Below are positions 44,329-52,641 of a stretch of DNA of 61,715 nt, piece after piece (positions within the stretch are counted from its first letter, which is position 1; every line of letters starts with the position of its first letter). A model generated the notes under the pieces. It did no database searches and had not been told where the DNA came from. It saw only the letters and a program-made list of their open reading frames with translations. The translations under genes and the position numbers were made by a program. The stretch covers positions 1 through 61,715 of the forward strand of contig DJHM01000059.1 of assembly GCA_002433075.1 (NCBI GenBank), read 5' to 3'. This DNA comes from Latescibacteria bacterium UBA6620. Lineage in GTDB: Bacteria; Latescibacterota; UBA2968.

Positions 44329-46617
44329 TTGGATGCCCGGTTCCTCACGTCGAACGCATGGGTCCGCCTCTGCCTGCAAGTCGCCCTCGTAGCTATTCCC
44401 CTCGTTCTACTGCCCGAAGGCTTTCAATTCGCGCATTACCCTAAGGTTCTGGTCCTTCAGCTTGTCCTGGTTGTCCTGTCCGTTCTGGTGCTTCATTCGG
44501 GCGTGACCCTCGTGTCGGCCAGTGTTTCCCTGTATCTCATTTGGACGGTCGCGGGAACCTGGTTCAGTCTCAACCCCTGGAGTGCGGGTCTTCTCCTAGT
44601 GACCCAGACAGGGGCGATGGGAGTGGGTCTGATCGTGGCATCTCGTACGACCGCTTGTGGCGACGACGAGCTCCTTTGGGGCCTGGCGATCGGGGGAGGA
44701 CTGATGTCGGCGGTCGGTCTGGTCGAGTACGCCGGAGTAGACTGGCTGCCGTCCGCGGGGCGGCCCAGCGCGACTATGGGATTCCGCAACATTGCCGCGA
44801 CGGTGGCCGCGGGTTCGCTGCCGGCGGCCTTCTGCCTGTCGACACAGCGCGGAGTGCGGCGCATCGTGGGTGGGATCGCCACGTGTGTGATCGCACTATT
44901 CGTCCTTTATGCCCGATCGCGCGGAGCCTACCTGGGGGTCGGAGTGGCCGCACTCTACGGGATCCTCTATGGCTTCCGCCATGGTTTCCCGCCGCTCTCA
45001 CGACTCGCTCCGGCTGCGCTGGCAGCCCTGGTCGTGATCGGGTTGTCGGGTGTTTCACCACGCTACGAAGACGAGTCCGCTTACCGGCTTGATGAACGCA
45101 AAGATAGTCTCGGACGAACGGTTGGATCGTTCGTGGAGAAGGGGGGAGATCGGAACCGTCTCGCGATCTGGAATCATACCTGGGATATGATTCTGGATCA
45201 TCCCACGATAGGCGTGGGGTTGGGAAACTGGAGCACGACGTATCCAAAGTACGATCGGGGTGACGTGATGCACATCCAGTCGGCCCCCCGACGCCCGCAT
45301 AACGATGTGCTGTGGGTGTGGGCGGAGCTCGGCCTTGTGGGGGTGGGGCTGTTCCTTTGGATTCTGTATGGTGCTTTCCAGCGCCGCGAGCGGGAGGGGC
45401 ACTGGGTCGTGTTTCAGTGTGTGGTGATCGTGGTTTTCGTCCACGGACTCTTCAGTTTCCCCAGGGAACAGGCGGCCCCAGCTCTGATGTTCTGGGTTGC
45501 GATGGGCGCCCTCCATCGAGGGCACGGGTGGAGGGTCCAAGGGACGCGTGCCCGGGTCGTGGCCTTCGTGCTCCTGTTCCTTGGCTGTGCGGGGGGGTGG
45601 GGGGCCTACCGGGCGACGGTCTTCGATCGCCATTACGCCCACGCACAGGCTTTCCAGCGGATGGGTGAGCGACAGGCGCAGGTGGAACACGCAAGGGCCG
45701 CTCTGGAGTGGGGCACGTTTGACCACCGTGTATCGGTTGTTCTGGGAGAAGGCTTGACCGACCTGGGGGACTCGGAAGGAGCCGCAGACGTCTATCGTAA
45801 GTATGTCGAGCTCGAACCTCATCTCCCCGCAGCATTGAACAACCTTGGAAACACGCTGATCCAGTTGAACGAATATGCCGAAGCGGAACCGGTCTTGCGT
45901 GCGGCGGCGGAAGTCCTACCCGGGGACGAAAGGATCCGGAACAATCTTGCCGAGGCGCTTCGGCGCCAGGAACGCCGGGACGAGGCTCTTGCGCTGTTCG
46001 AAGGAATCGATCGTCTCTCAGCGAACGACCACCATACACTTGGCGTGCTTTACGGAGAAACGAGTCGTCTTGCTGAAGCTCGTGGGCACTATGCGCGGGC
46101 GCTCCAACTAGAACCCAACCTGCACGAGGTGATCTTCAGTCTGGCCGGGATCGATCTCCTGGAAGGGAACCTGTCGGAGTCCGCAGCCGGATATGAGCGG
46201 TTTCTGAATGTGTGGGAGGGTCACCCCACATATGTGCGACGGGCGCGCAATCGGCTGAGGCAAGTCTATCCCGAATTAGCAAGGCAACAGGTTCTGGAAG
46301 GTCAGGTGAATACGGCGGCGGAGGTGTATGAGCGCTACGCGGGGTTGGGTGACGCCGAGGCGGCACCGTTGCATGCTTATGCGATGGTGCTTGCCCGTCT
46401 GGGCAGGATCGGGGAGGGGTTGGATGCTGGAAGAAATTCGAACGAGGCGGACACGACGTATGTGCCAATCTATCTGACGATGGGACAGCTCAATGAAGCC
46501 GCAGGGGATTCAGCCGAAGCCGCCCGTTACTATCGTGGGTTCTTGCGCCGATGGGAAGAGCCGGGACTTCAGCGATCGCTTGCCGAGTCGCGACTTCGAG
46601 CGCTATCGAACCGATGA
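44329..46617 (+). CDS. O-antigen-ligase-like/TPR protein, copy I
   Basis: 762 residues from TTG 44329, three bases after the sugar-transferase stop. Family landmarks: RPSATMGFRNIAATV, LYARSRGAY, RLDERK, GDRNRLAIW, GVGLGNW with YPKYDRG, RRPHNDVLW with His324, and FSFPREQ. The usual GDRGR is GDRNR. About 320 C-terminal residues contain about eight TPRs, with the cap motif twice, YERFLNVWEGHPTY mid-domain and YRGFLRRWEE at the end, as in copy G. It ends one base before a convergent HD-domain gene. Confidence 0.85.
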   Translation: MDARFLTSNAWVRLCLQVALVAIPLVLLPEGFQFAHYPKVLVLQLVLVVLSVLVLHSGVTLVSASVSLYLIWTVAGTWFSLNPWSAGLLLVTQTGAMGVGLIVASRTTACGDDELLWGLAIGGGLMSAVGLVEYAGVDWLPSAGRPSATMGFRNIAATVAAGSLPAAFCLSTQRGVRRIVGGIATCVIALFVLYARSRGAYLGVGVAALYGILYGFRHGFPPLSRLAPAALAALVVIGLSGVSPRYEDESAYRLDERKDSLGRTVGSFVEKGGDRNRLAIWNHTWDMILDHPTIGVGLGNWSTTYPKYDRGDVMHIQSAPRRPHNDVLWVWAELGLVGVGLFLWILYGAFQRREREGHWVVFQCVVIVVFVHGLFSFPREQAAPALMFWVAMGALHRGHGWRVQGTRARVVAFVLLFLGCAGGWGAYRATVFDRHYAHAQAFQRMGERQAQVEHARAALEWGTFDHRVSVVLGEGLTDLGDSEGAADVYRKYVELEPHLPAALNNLGNTLIQLNEYAEAEPVLRAAAEVLPGDERIRNNLAEALRRQERRDEALALFEGIDRLSANDHHTLGVLYGETSRLAEARGHYARALQLEPNLHEVIFSLAGIDLLEGNLSESAAGYERFLNVWEGHPTYVRRARNRLRQVYPELARQQVLEGQVNTAAEVYERYAGLGDAEAAPLHAYAMVLARLGRIGEGLDAGRNSNEADTTYVPIYLTMGQLNEAAGDSAEAARYYRGFLRRWEEPGLQRSLAESRLRALSNR

Positions 46618-46618
46618 C

Positions 46619-47893
46619 TCAAGGATCGGTGGACGGTTCGCCAAAGATGCGCTCGCAAACCTCGCGGACCCGGCTACGATAGCTTTCGGGAGCGAAGACG
46701 TTGAGTTTCCAAAGCCGCTCGTACTGATCTTCGACGACTTTGACGTCGACTGGAGGGTTTTCGAGCGGCTCGTTGAGCCGCTTCAGTCCGTCTCTGGAGG
46801 TCACCCAGACACGGGCTTCCTTGATGGCGGAGATGTCGGGACAATACAGAATGATCTGATCCGGTTCGAGCACGACGGCATCGGCGATTTCGGCTTCGAT
46901 GCGCTGCCTGGCCTCGACGGAGCGATTGTAGGTGGCGATGAGGTCATCCCGACCACGCCGTCCCACTTCGGCGGTGGTGATGCCGTAGGCCCGCTTCAGT
47001 AGCCTCCGACCGTTTACCGCCCCGATCAGACGTCGGATCGGGGCATCGCCATCGGTCTGCAATCGGGCGAAGAGGCCGTCGTCGGTCAGCGGATAGAGGT
47101 CTTTCTCCCGGAGCCCCGCGTCCACGGCCAGTTCGACGGCCTTTGCGATCATGGCGCCGGAGATAACTTTGGCGTGATGGTAGTAGATGCGTTCGGTAAG
47201 AAAATAGCGCAGACGCAGCAAATGAAGGATCTCGGTACGCGTGCTCATCTTACGCGTATCGACCGCGAGTTGTCTCTCCTCAACGACGAAGGTCGATAGA
47301 ATCCTGTCGTCATAGTCCTGTCGTAACCCAGCGAAATAGGCATCCCGCCGCAGGTAATCCAGCAGGTCGGCGTCGATCGTGCTGGCGATGATCTGTCGTT
47401 TCCAAGGATGATCCTTGCTGGATGTTGTGAGCATGGTTCGCACTGAATCGGCGTGGCCGGAAGCCTCGAGTGCGTCACTCAACTCACCCTGCGAGAGAAA
47501 GAGACCCAGTCGATTTGCGTTGTCGTGCCTGGGGAACAGCTTGCGTTCGTCCTCGAAGGTGTGGCCGAACGGGAGATGCGAGACGTCGTGGACGAGGGCG
47601 GCTAGGGCAATGGCATCCTCATCCTCCCGGCTCACCTGGAAACCGTTCGTGCGGACGGTCGCCACGATGCGGCGCGCCATGGCCGAAGTGCCGAGAGAGT
47701 GCTCGAACCGCGTGTGGAGCGCGCCGGGATAGACGAGGTAGGCCGTCCCGGTCTGGCGGATTCCGCGCAGCCTTTGGAATTGAGGCGTGTCTATGACGCG
47801 ACGCTCGGCATCGTTGAAGCTGAGATCGCCGTGGACGGCGTCTCGGAGTATCAAGGCAGTGCCCTGTGCAGGGGGGCGCGTTGACACCCACAT
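46619..47893 (-). CDS. HD-domain phosphohydrolase (dNTPase/SAMHD1-like)
   Basis: 424 residues. The metal-binding residues of the HD superfamily are clear: HTRFEHSLG (His60, His65), LVHDVSHLPFGHT (His102-Asp103, His106, His111) and a later Asp in STIDADLLDYL. The arrangement is that of the dGTP triphosphohydrolase / SAMHD1-like COG1078 group, which hydrolyses dNTPs or related nucleotides. There is no partner gene that reveals its role; it lies convergent with ligase copy I (one base between the stops) and divergent from xylose isomerase. A role in nucleotide pool control or phage defence is possible but not shown. Confidence 0.85.
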   Translation of the reverse strand: MWVSTRPPAQGTALILRDAVHGDLSFNDAERRVIDTPQFQRLRGIRQTGTAYLVYPGALHTRFEHSLGTSAMARRIVATVRTNGFQVSREDEDAIALAALVHDVSHLPFGHTFEDERKLFPRHDNANRLGLFLSQGELSDALEASGHADSVRTMLTTSSKDHPWKRQIIASTIDADLLDYLRRDAYFAGLRQDYDDRILSTFVVEERQLAVDTRKMSTRTEILHLLRLRYFLTERIYYHHAKVISGAMIAKAVELAVDAGLREKDLYPLTDDGLFARLQTDGDAPIRRLIGAVNGRRLLKRAYGITTAEVGRRGRDDLIATYNRSVEARQRIEAEIADAVVLEPDQIILYCPDISAIKEARVWVTSRDGLKRLNEPLENPPVDVKVVEDQYERLWKLNVFAPESYRSRVREVCERIFGEPSTDP

Positions 47894-47971
47894 GGGTGAA
47901 CGCTATTTTGCGGCGAAGGACGGGCCCGGCGGCCCGATCGAAGACTTGATTTCGGACAGGAGGCAGTCGGC

Positions 47972-49141
47972 ATGGGCGATGCGTTTACACCAGTGAAGAA
48001 GGACCGGTTTTCGTTCGGTCTATGGACCGTGGGTAATGTGGGGCGGGACCCGTTCGGCGACCCGGTCCGGAAGGCGATTCCACCGACCCGAATTGTTCAG
48101 CAGCTGAGTCGACTGGGTGCGTGGGGGATTAACCTGCACGATAACGATCTGGTTCCCATCGACGCATCGGCTGCTCAGAGGAACAAGATTGTCAAGGATT
48201 TCAAGAAAGCTCTCAAAGACTACGACATGGTCGTTCCGATGGCAACCACGAACACCTTTTCGCATCCGGTGTTCAAAGACGGCGGGTTCACGTCGAACGA
48301 TCCGAAGGTGAGGGCCTATGGGCTGCAAAAGATCATGCGTTCCATTGACCTGGGGGTCGAACTCGGGGCTTCGACGTATGTGTTCTGGGGGGGACGTGAG
48401 GGAGCCGAATGTAACGTGTCAAAGGATCCGGTCGAGGCGGTGAAGCGGTATCGAGATGGGATCAACTATCTGTGTCGCTATGTACGCGACCAGAAATACA
48501 AACTGCGGTTCGCCATGGAGGCCAAACCGAATGAGCCTCGGGCGGATCTCTATTTTCCGACGACCGGACACTACCTGGCGTTCATCGAGACCCTCGACTA
48601 CCCTGCGATGGTCGGGGTGAACCCCGAAGTGGCGCACGAGTCCATGGCCGGGCTGAATTTCCACCACGGAGTTGCCCAGGCGATGGACGCGGGGAAGCTG
48701 TTTCACATCGATCTGAACGACCAGCGGTTCGGCCGCTACGACCAGGATTTCCGGTTTGGCTCGGAAGACTACAAGAATGCGTTCCTGTTGGTGCGTCTGC
48801 TCGAGGATAACCGCTATCGAGGCCCCAAGCACTTCGACGCCCACGCTTATCGGACCGAAGACGAAAAAGGGGTATGGGATTTCGCCTTGGGGTGTATGCG
48901 TACCTATAACATTCTGAGAGAGAAGGCCAGACGCTTCAGGCAAGACGATGAGATTCAGGGGATCCTGAATGAGATTTCAAACCAGAATCCCGAATTCGAG
49001 AAGCATCTTGGTAGCTATAGTCGAAAAAAGGCCCAGGCGTTGAAACGGGTAAGGTTCAACATCGATGCGATGGGAAGTGTCGGGTCGCGCTACGAGCAGC
49101 TCGATCAGTTGCTTGCGGAGCTGCTTTTGGGGGTTCGATAA
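47972..49141 (+). CDS. xylA: Xylose isomerase
   Basis: 389 residues, the length of the shorter class of xylose isomerase (actinobacterial/Thermus type). The N-terminal SFGLWTVGNVGRDPFGD, catalytic region WGINLHDNDL (His56, Asp59), FAMEAKPNEPRADLYFPTTGH, MVGVNPEVAHE and HIDLNDQR with metal ligands, and HFDAHAYR are all intact. It converts D-xylose to D-xylulose with two divalent metal ions. AGGAGG precedes the ATG by about 9 bases. No xylulokinase or transporter is beside it, so this is an isolated sugar-metabolism gene between unrelated neighbours. Confidence 0.95.
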   Translation: MGDAFTPVKKDRFSFGLWTVGNVGRDPFGDPVRKAIPPTRIVQQLSRLGAWGINLHDNDLVPIDASAAQRNKIVKDFKKALKDYDMVVPMATTNTFSHPVFKDGGFTSNDPKVRAYGLQKIMRSIDLGVELGASTYVFWGGREGAECNVSKDPVEAVKRYRDGINYLCRYVRDQKYKLRFAMEAKPNEPRADLYFPTTGHYLAFIETLDYPAMVGVNPEVAHESMAGLNFHHGVAQAMDAGKLFHIDLNDQRFGRYDQDFRFGSEDYKNAFLLVRLLEDNRYRGPKHFDAHAYRTEDEKGVWDFALGCMRTYNILREKARRFRQDDEIQGILNEISNQNPEFEKHLGSYSRKKAQALKRVRFNIDAMGSVGSRYEQLDQLLAELLLGVR

Positions 49142-49149
49142 GTCGTTTC

Positions 49150-49165
49150 TGGCACAAGACTTGCA
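49150..49165 (+). promoter_or_regulatory. Sigma-54-type (-24/-12) promoter for fliM
   Basis: TGGCAC-AAGAC-TTGCA is an exact match to the RpoN consensus, 155 bases upstream of the fliM ATG and just after xylA. Sigma-54 control of flagellar switch genes is common in many bacteria, which supports the call. Confidence 0.8.
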
Positions 49166-49319
49166 AGCTCATGGGGCGCCGGTTTACGCCCGGGTGTTGA
49201 CTCGGGGGCCGTTTCCGGCTACGTTTACCAGTGCCGATCGTAACTGACGGCTGCGTAGGGACTTACGCAGGTCTTCGGGAATTCATTACCGACAGCCTGC
49301 CGCATTTGGGAGACTGAGC

Positions 49320-50372
49320 ATGCCGGATATTCTTTCCCAGGATGAATTCGATGCCCTTCTGTCTGCCACGGGCAGCGAAGAGGGGGAAGCCGCCGCGAGC
49401 GCGGGGCCAAGCGCCGCACCCGGTGGACCCGCTGGCAATCGGCCAATCACCACCTACGACTTCAAGCATCCTTCCCGCGTGTCGAAGGACCAGACGCGCA
49501 CACTCGAGAACCTCCATTCAAACCTGGCTCGAATGATGGCGTCGTCCTTCTCGACGATGCAGCGTTCAGTGGTCGATTGTGACATTGCATTCGTTGATCA
49601 GACGACATATGCAGAATTCATCATGTCGCTGTCGAACCCGTCGTGTTCCTACACGTTTACGATCGAGCCTCTGGGTGGCCCGGCCATTATCGATTTTTCA
49701 ATCCCCGTGGCTTATTCGTTCATCGATCGTCAGTTCGGGGGGTCGGGCGGCAATCCACCTTCCGAATCGCGACCCCTTACCGCGATAGAGCGTACGGTCA
49801 TGACCAAGGTTGTTACGCGTACCCTGGCAGATCTGGAAGCGACATGGGAAGCGCTCTTGAAAATCCAGGTTTCGGATGCAGAACTTGAAACGAACCCCGA
49901 GTTCATGCAGGTCGCAGCGCCGTCGGATACGGTCGTGCTGATTGCGTTCGAGGTGAACTCCCAGCACGCGTCCGGTCTCGTTAATCTCTGCTATCCGTAT
50001 TTCACACTCGAACCCGTCATGGCCTATCTGAACGTGCAGACGTGGGCCAGCCGCGAACGCGGAAAACGCGAAAGCCAACGCGACGAGCGGCTAGTTCAGC
50101 TCGATCGAGTGTCCGCACCGGTTAAAGTCGTCGTAGGTCGCACGAAGGTAAGTCTTGGTGAGGTGCTCAATCTGCAGGAAGGGGATGTGCTCCGGCTGGA
50201 CACTACCCTCAACGAGGATGCTGTCGTTTACGTGGGGGATCGTCCGAAGTACCTCGCTCGTCCTGGATTGATGGGCAAACGCCGAGCCATCCAGCTGACC
50301 GAACGAATCCCGAAGGCGGACGAACCCAAGTTCATGACGGAGATCGAAAAGACTACGACTGAGCAGCTCTGA
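49320..50372 (+). CDS. fliM: Flagellar motor switch protein FliM
   Basis: 350 residues. The N-terminal LSQDEFDALLSA is the CheY-P binding peptide; the middle domain (about 45-250) contains YDFKHPSRVSKDQ, NLHSNLARMM and RQFGG; the C-terminal SpoA-like domain contains VGRTKVSLGEVLNLQEGDVL. FliM forms the rotor C-ring with FliG and FliN and reverses rotation on binding CheY-P. It stands alone here, without fliG, fliN or other flagellar genes, between its own sigma-54-type promoter and a terminator. Confidence 0.95.
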   Translation: MPDILSQDEFDALLSATGSEEGEAAASAGPSAAPGGPAGNRPITTYDFKHPSRVSKDQTRTLENLHSNLARMMASSFSTMQRSVVDCDIAFVDQTTYAEFIMSLSNPSCSYTFTIEPLGGPAIIDFSIPVAYSFIDRQFGGSGGNPPSESRPLTAIERTVMTKVVTRTLADLEATWEALLKIQVSDAELETNPEFMQVAAPSDTVVLIAFEVNSQHASGLVNLCYPYFTLEPVMAYLNVQTWASRERGKRESQRDERLVQLDRVSAPVKVVVGRTKVSLGEVLNLQEGDVLRLDTTLNEDAVVYVGDRPKYLARPGLMGKRRAIQLTERIPKADEPKFMTEIEKTTTEQL

Positions 50373-50395
50373 GACCTCACACCACGCTGTAGACT

Positions 50396-50424
50396 GAGAA
50401 GCCGTCCTTTGGGCGGCTTTTCTC
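50396..50424 (+). terminator. Intrinsic terminator after fliM
   Basis: GCCGTCC (50401-50407) pairs with GGGCGGC (50411-50417, one G-U pair) around TTT, followed by TTTTCTC. It lies 23 bases after the fliM stop. Confidence 0.75.
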
Positions 50425-50538
50425 GTTGGTGTATTGACTTGAGGGATGTGGCCGAGTATGTTGTGGCCGCCGTGAGAAAAGCCCTGGGGAACCGGGGCCG
50501 TCTTTTGTGGATAGATCTGAACCAAGAGGTGGAGACGA

Positions 50539-51144
50539 ATGGACACGCTGTATCGGACGGTGTTGTTGTTCGGTCCCCCGGGGGCCGGCAAGGGAACCTG
50601 GGGTGGGATCCTGGGGAGCATCCCCGGTTTCCTACACTTCGCGAGCGGAGACATGTTTCGGTCTCTACCGCTCGACAGCGAGCTTGGCAAAATGGCGTTG
50701 GAATGCATCAGGAGAGGCGAGCTTGTTCCTGACGAGCAGGCGCTTGGGTTATGGCGTGAGCAGATGCGGAATATGGTGACGGTCGGCCGGTTCAACGTCG
50801 ACAAACATCTCCTGATTTTGGACGGCGTTCCACGGACACTGGCTCAGTCGGAGATGGTCGAGTCGGACCTGGACGTGCGCCTGATTCTGTTCCTGGACTG
50901 CCCGGATCGAGACGTGCTGGTGCAAAGACTTTATGGCAGGGCCCTGGTCGAACATCGCGTGGACGACGCCCGGGAGGACATCATCCGCAGACGGTTCAAG
51001 GTTTACGACGAACAAACGAACGCAACGCTGAGTCACTACCCCGACGACTTGGTTGTTCGGGTCGACGTGTCTCAACCGCCGCACAAGATTCTGCTCGACA
51101 TCTGTCGGGCCATCTACGATCGGTTCGGGGTCGAAGTGGCCTGA
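50539..51144 (+). CDS. Adenylate kinase-like nucleoside monophosphate kinase
   Basis: 201 residues with the P-loop GPPGAGKGT (12-20), the NMP-binding region SGDMFRSL and LDGVPRT in place of the usual DGFPRT. The LID region (about 130-150) is short: RLYGRALVEHRVDD leads directly to IIRRRF, with no zinc-type or long insertion, as in short adenylate kinases. It phosphorylates a nucleoside monophosphate with ATP; the base preference is not evident. The TGA is two bases before the lipid-kinase-like gene, so both are probably co-transcribed. Confidence 0.85.
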   Translation: MDTLYRTVLLFGPPGAGKGTWGGILGSIPGFLHFASGDMFRSLPLDSELGKMALECIRRGELVPDEQALGLWREQMRNMVTVGRFNVDKHLLILDGVPRTLAQSEMVESDLDVRLILFLDCPDRDVLVQRLYGRALVEHRVDDAREDIIRRRFKVYDEQTNATLSHYPDDLVVRVDVSQPPHKILLDICRAIYDRFGVEVA

Positions 51145-51146
51145 GC

Positions 51147-52022
51147 GTGCGGTATCGCTACCTCTTTATCGCCAATCCCGGGGCGGGACCCCGGGATGTC
51201 GATCTTGAGCCCGTGATCGGACAGGTCCTGGGTTCCAGCGGGGCGTGGGACCTGAGATACACCCAGCACCCGGGAGAAGCTGTCGACTTTGCCCGAGCCG
51301 CCCGCGAAGAAGGATATGATCGGGTCGTTGCCGCGGGGGGAGATGGAACGGTCAACGAGGTCGCCCAAGGGCTGCTCGATTGTCCGCTGCCGCTGGGAGT
51401 ACTGCCCCTTGGCTCGGGAAACGCTTTCGCCCGGTCGATGGGAGTTCCCCGAACCCTTCCTCAAGCCCTTACCTGGCTCCTTTCTTCAAGCTCCCGACCG
51501 ATTGACGTGGGGACAATCGACGATCACGTGTTTCTTTCGACCGCCGGCCTCGGGATCGACGCGGAAGTTTGCCGTCGGTTCAACTCGCACGGCCACCGAC
51601 GTGGTCTTTGGCCCTATATCCATCATTCGCTCAAGGCAGTGACCGCGTGTCGACCGCTACCCGTGGATGTCGCCGTCAACGGGCAGGATGCGAGGACAAG
51701 GTTGGCTTACCTCGTGGCGATCGCCAACACGCCTCAGTATGGTTATGGTGCGACGATCGCGCCCGACGCACGCCCAGACGACGGACAACTCGACGTGTGT
51801 ATTGTGGAAGACCTTACCTTCTGGAGGGCGATCGTTCACACTCGGAGGCTGTTCTCAGGCTCGATCGGCCAGATGCCCGGGGTGACGCTCCTGAAGGTGA
51901 CACAGATGACCCTTCAATGCCATACAGCGCCGCATCTGCAGATCGATGGTGAGTCTGTCGAAGGGACGATCGAAATGCGCGTGGGGGTCAGGCCGGGAGC
52001 CCTGGAAGTACTGGCCGCCTGA
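51147..52022 (+). CDS. Diacylglycerol/sphingosine kinase-family lipid kinase
   Basis: 291 residues from GTG 51147. The N-terminal NPGAG, the nucleotide loop AAGGDGTVNEV (GGDGT at 64-68) and LPLGSGNAFARSMG are hallmarks of the DagK/YegS/LCB5 fold. The C-terminal beta domain contains QIDGESVEG. It probably phosphorylates a lipid alcohol such as diacylglycerol. The family also contains members acting on undecaprenol or isoprenoid lipids, so the exact acceptor is open. Confidence 0.9.
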   Translation: MRYRYLFIANPGAGPRDVDLEPVIGQVLGSSGAWDLRYTQHPGEAVDFARAAREEGYDRVVAAGGDGTVNEVAQGLLDCPLPLGVLPLGSGNAFARSMGVPRTLPQALTWLLSSSSRPIDVGTIDDHVFLSTAGLGIDAEVCRRFNSHGHRRGLWPYIHHSLKAVTACRPLPVDVAVNGQDARTRLAYLVAIANTPQYGYGATIAPDARPDDGQLDVCIVEDLTFWRAIVHTRRLFSGSIGQMPGVTLLKVTQMTLQCHTAPHLQIDGESVEGTIEMRVGVRPGALEVLAA

Positions 52023-52051
52023 GCGACCGGGCGCCATCCAGGAATCGAAGA

Positions 52052-52084
52052 AGACGGCTCCGCCAGAAGCGCGGTGCCGTCTTT
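52052..52084. terminator. Hairpin terminator between convergent genes
   Basis: AAGACGGC (52052-52059) and GCCGTCTT (52077-52084) enclose an inner CCGC/GCGG pair after a single T-T mismatch. It lies between the stops of the convergent lipid-kinase and barrel genes and can serve both strands. Confidence 0.65.
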
Positions 52085-52088
52085 CCGT

Positions 52089-52631
52089 TTAGAAATAGAA
52101 CTTCAAGCTTGCGTAAACTCGGTCGAGATCCGTTGTGCGGTTGTCTGTAAAGATGAAGTCGTGTTTGTAGTTGATCCCGAGGCGAACCTTTTCGCCGAGG
52201 ACGATATCCAGCCCCGCGCCAGGTGCCAGTCCGAAGTGCCTCCCGGCGATGTCCTGGTCGTAGACACCGGCCTGCAGACTGAGGTTGTAAACGAACGGCC
52301 GCCATTCGTAGCAGAAATTGGTGCCCAGGCTGAAGATGTCGGTGTCACGATCCGTCAGGTGGGCATAGCTGGCCTGGACGCCGATCCATTCGTAGGCCTC
52401 GTAACCAAGGTCGACGCCGTACAGGAATCCGGTCTGGGTCTGGCTGGACGGGCCGAAGAACCCGGAGCCGAACGCGCCGCTCAGGTAGATTCGTCCCGCG
52501 GAATATCCGAACGGGTTGCCGCCCTTTCCGTACTCACTGCCTTCGGCGCCGTCCGTTCGGCCGGATTCCTGGGCGGTGGCGGTCAGCGTGAAGCAGGCGA
52601 GCGTGAAGACTGCGATCATCAGGCGTTTCAT
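52089..52631 (-). CDS. Small outer-membrane beta-barrel protein
   Basis: 180 residues from ATG 52631; longer readings overlap lpoB and lack a signal. The signal peptide MKRLMIAVFTLACFTLTATAQ is followed by amphipathic strands with aromatic girdles (FLYGVDLGYEAYEWIGVQAS, RPFVYNLSLQAGVYDQD, KVRLGINYKHDFIF) and a C-terminal Phe (LKFYF), as expected of a BAM-assembled barrel of about eight strands. Last gene of the lipoprotein/LpoB operon. Its role is unknown; the fold resembles OmpA/OmpW-like small barrels. Confidence 0.8.
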   Translation of the reverse strand: MKRLMIAVFTLACFTLTATAQESGRTDGAEGSEYGKGGNPFGYSAGRIYLSGAFGSGFFGPSSQTQTGFLYGVDLGYEAYEWIGVQASYAHLTDRDTDIFSLGTNFCYEWRPFVYNLSLQAGVYDQDIAGRHFGLAPGAGLDIVLGEKVRLGINYKHDFIFTDNRTTDLDRVYASLKFYF

Positions 52632-52641
52632 GGCGATCTCC

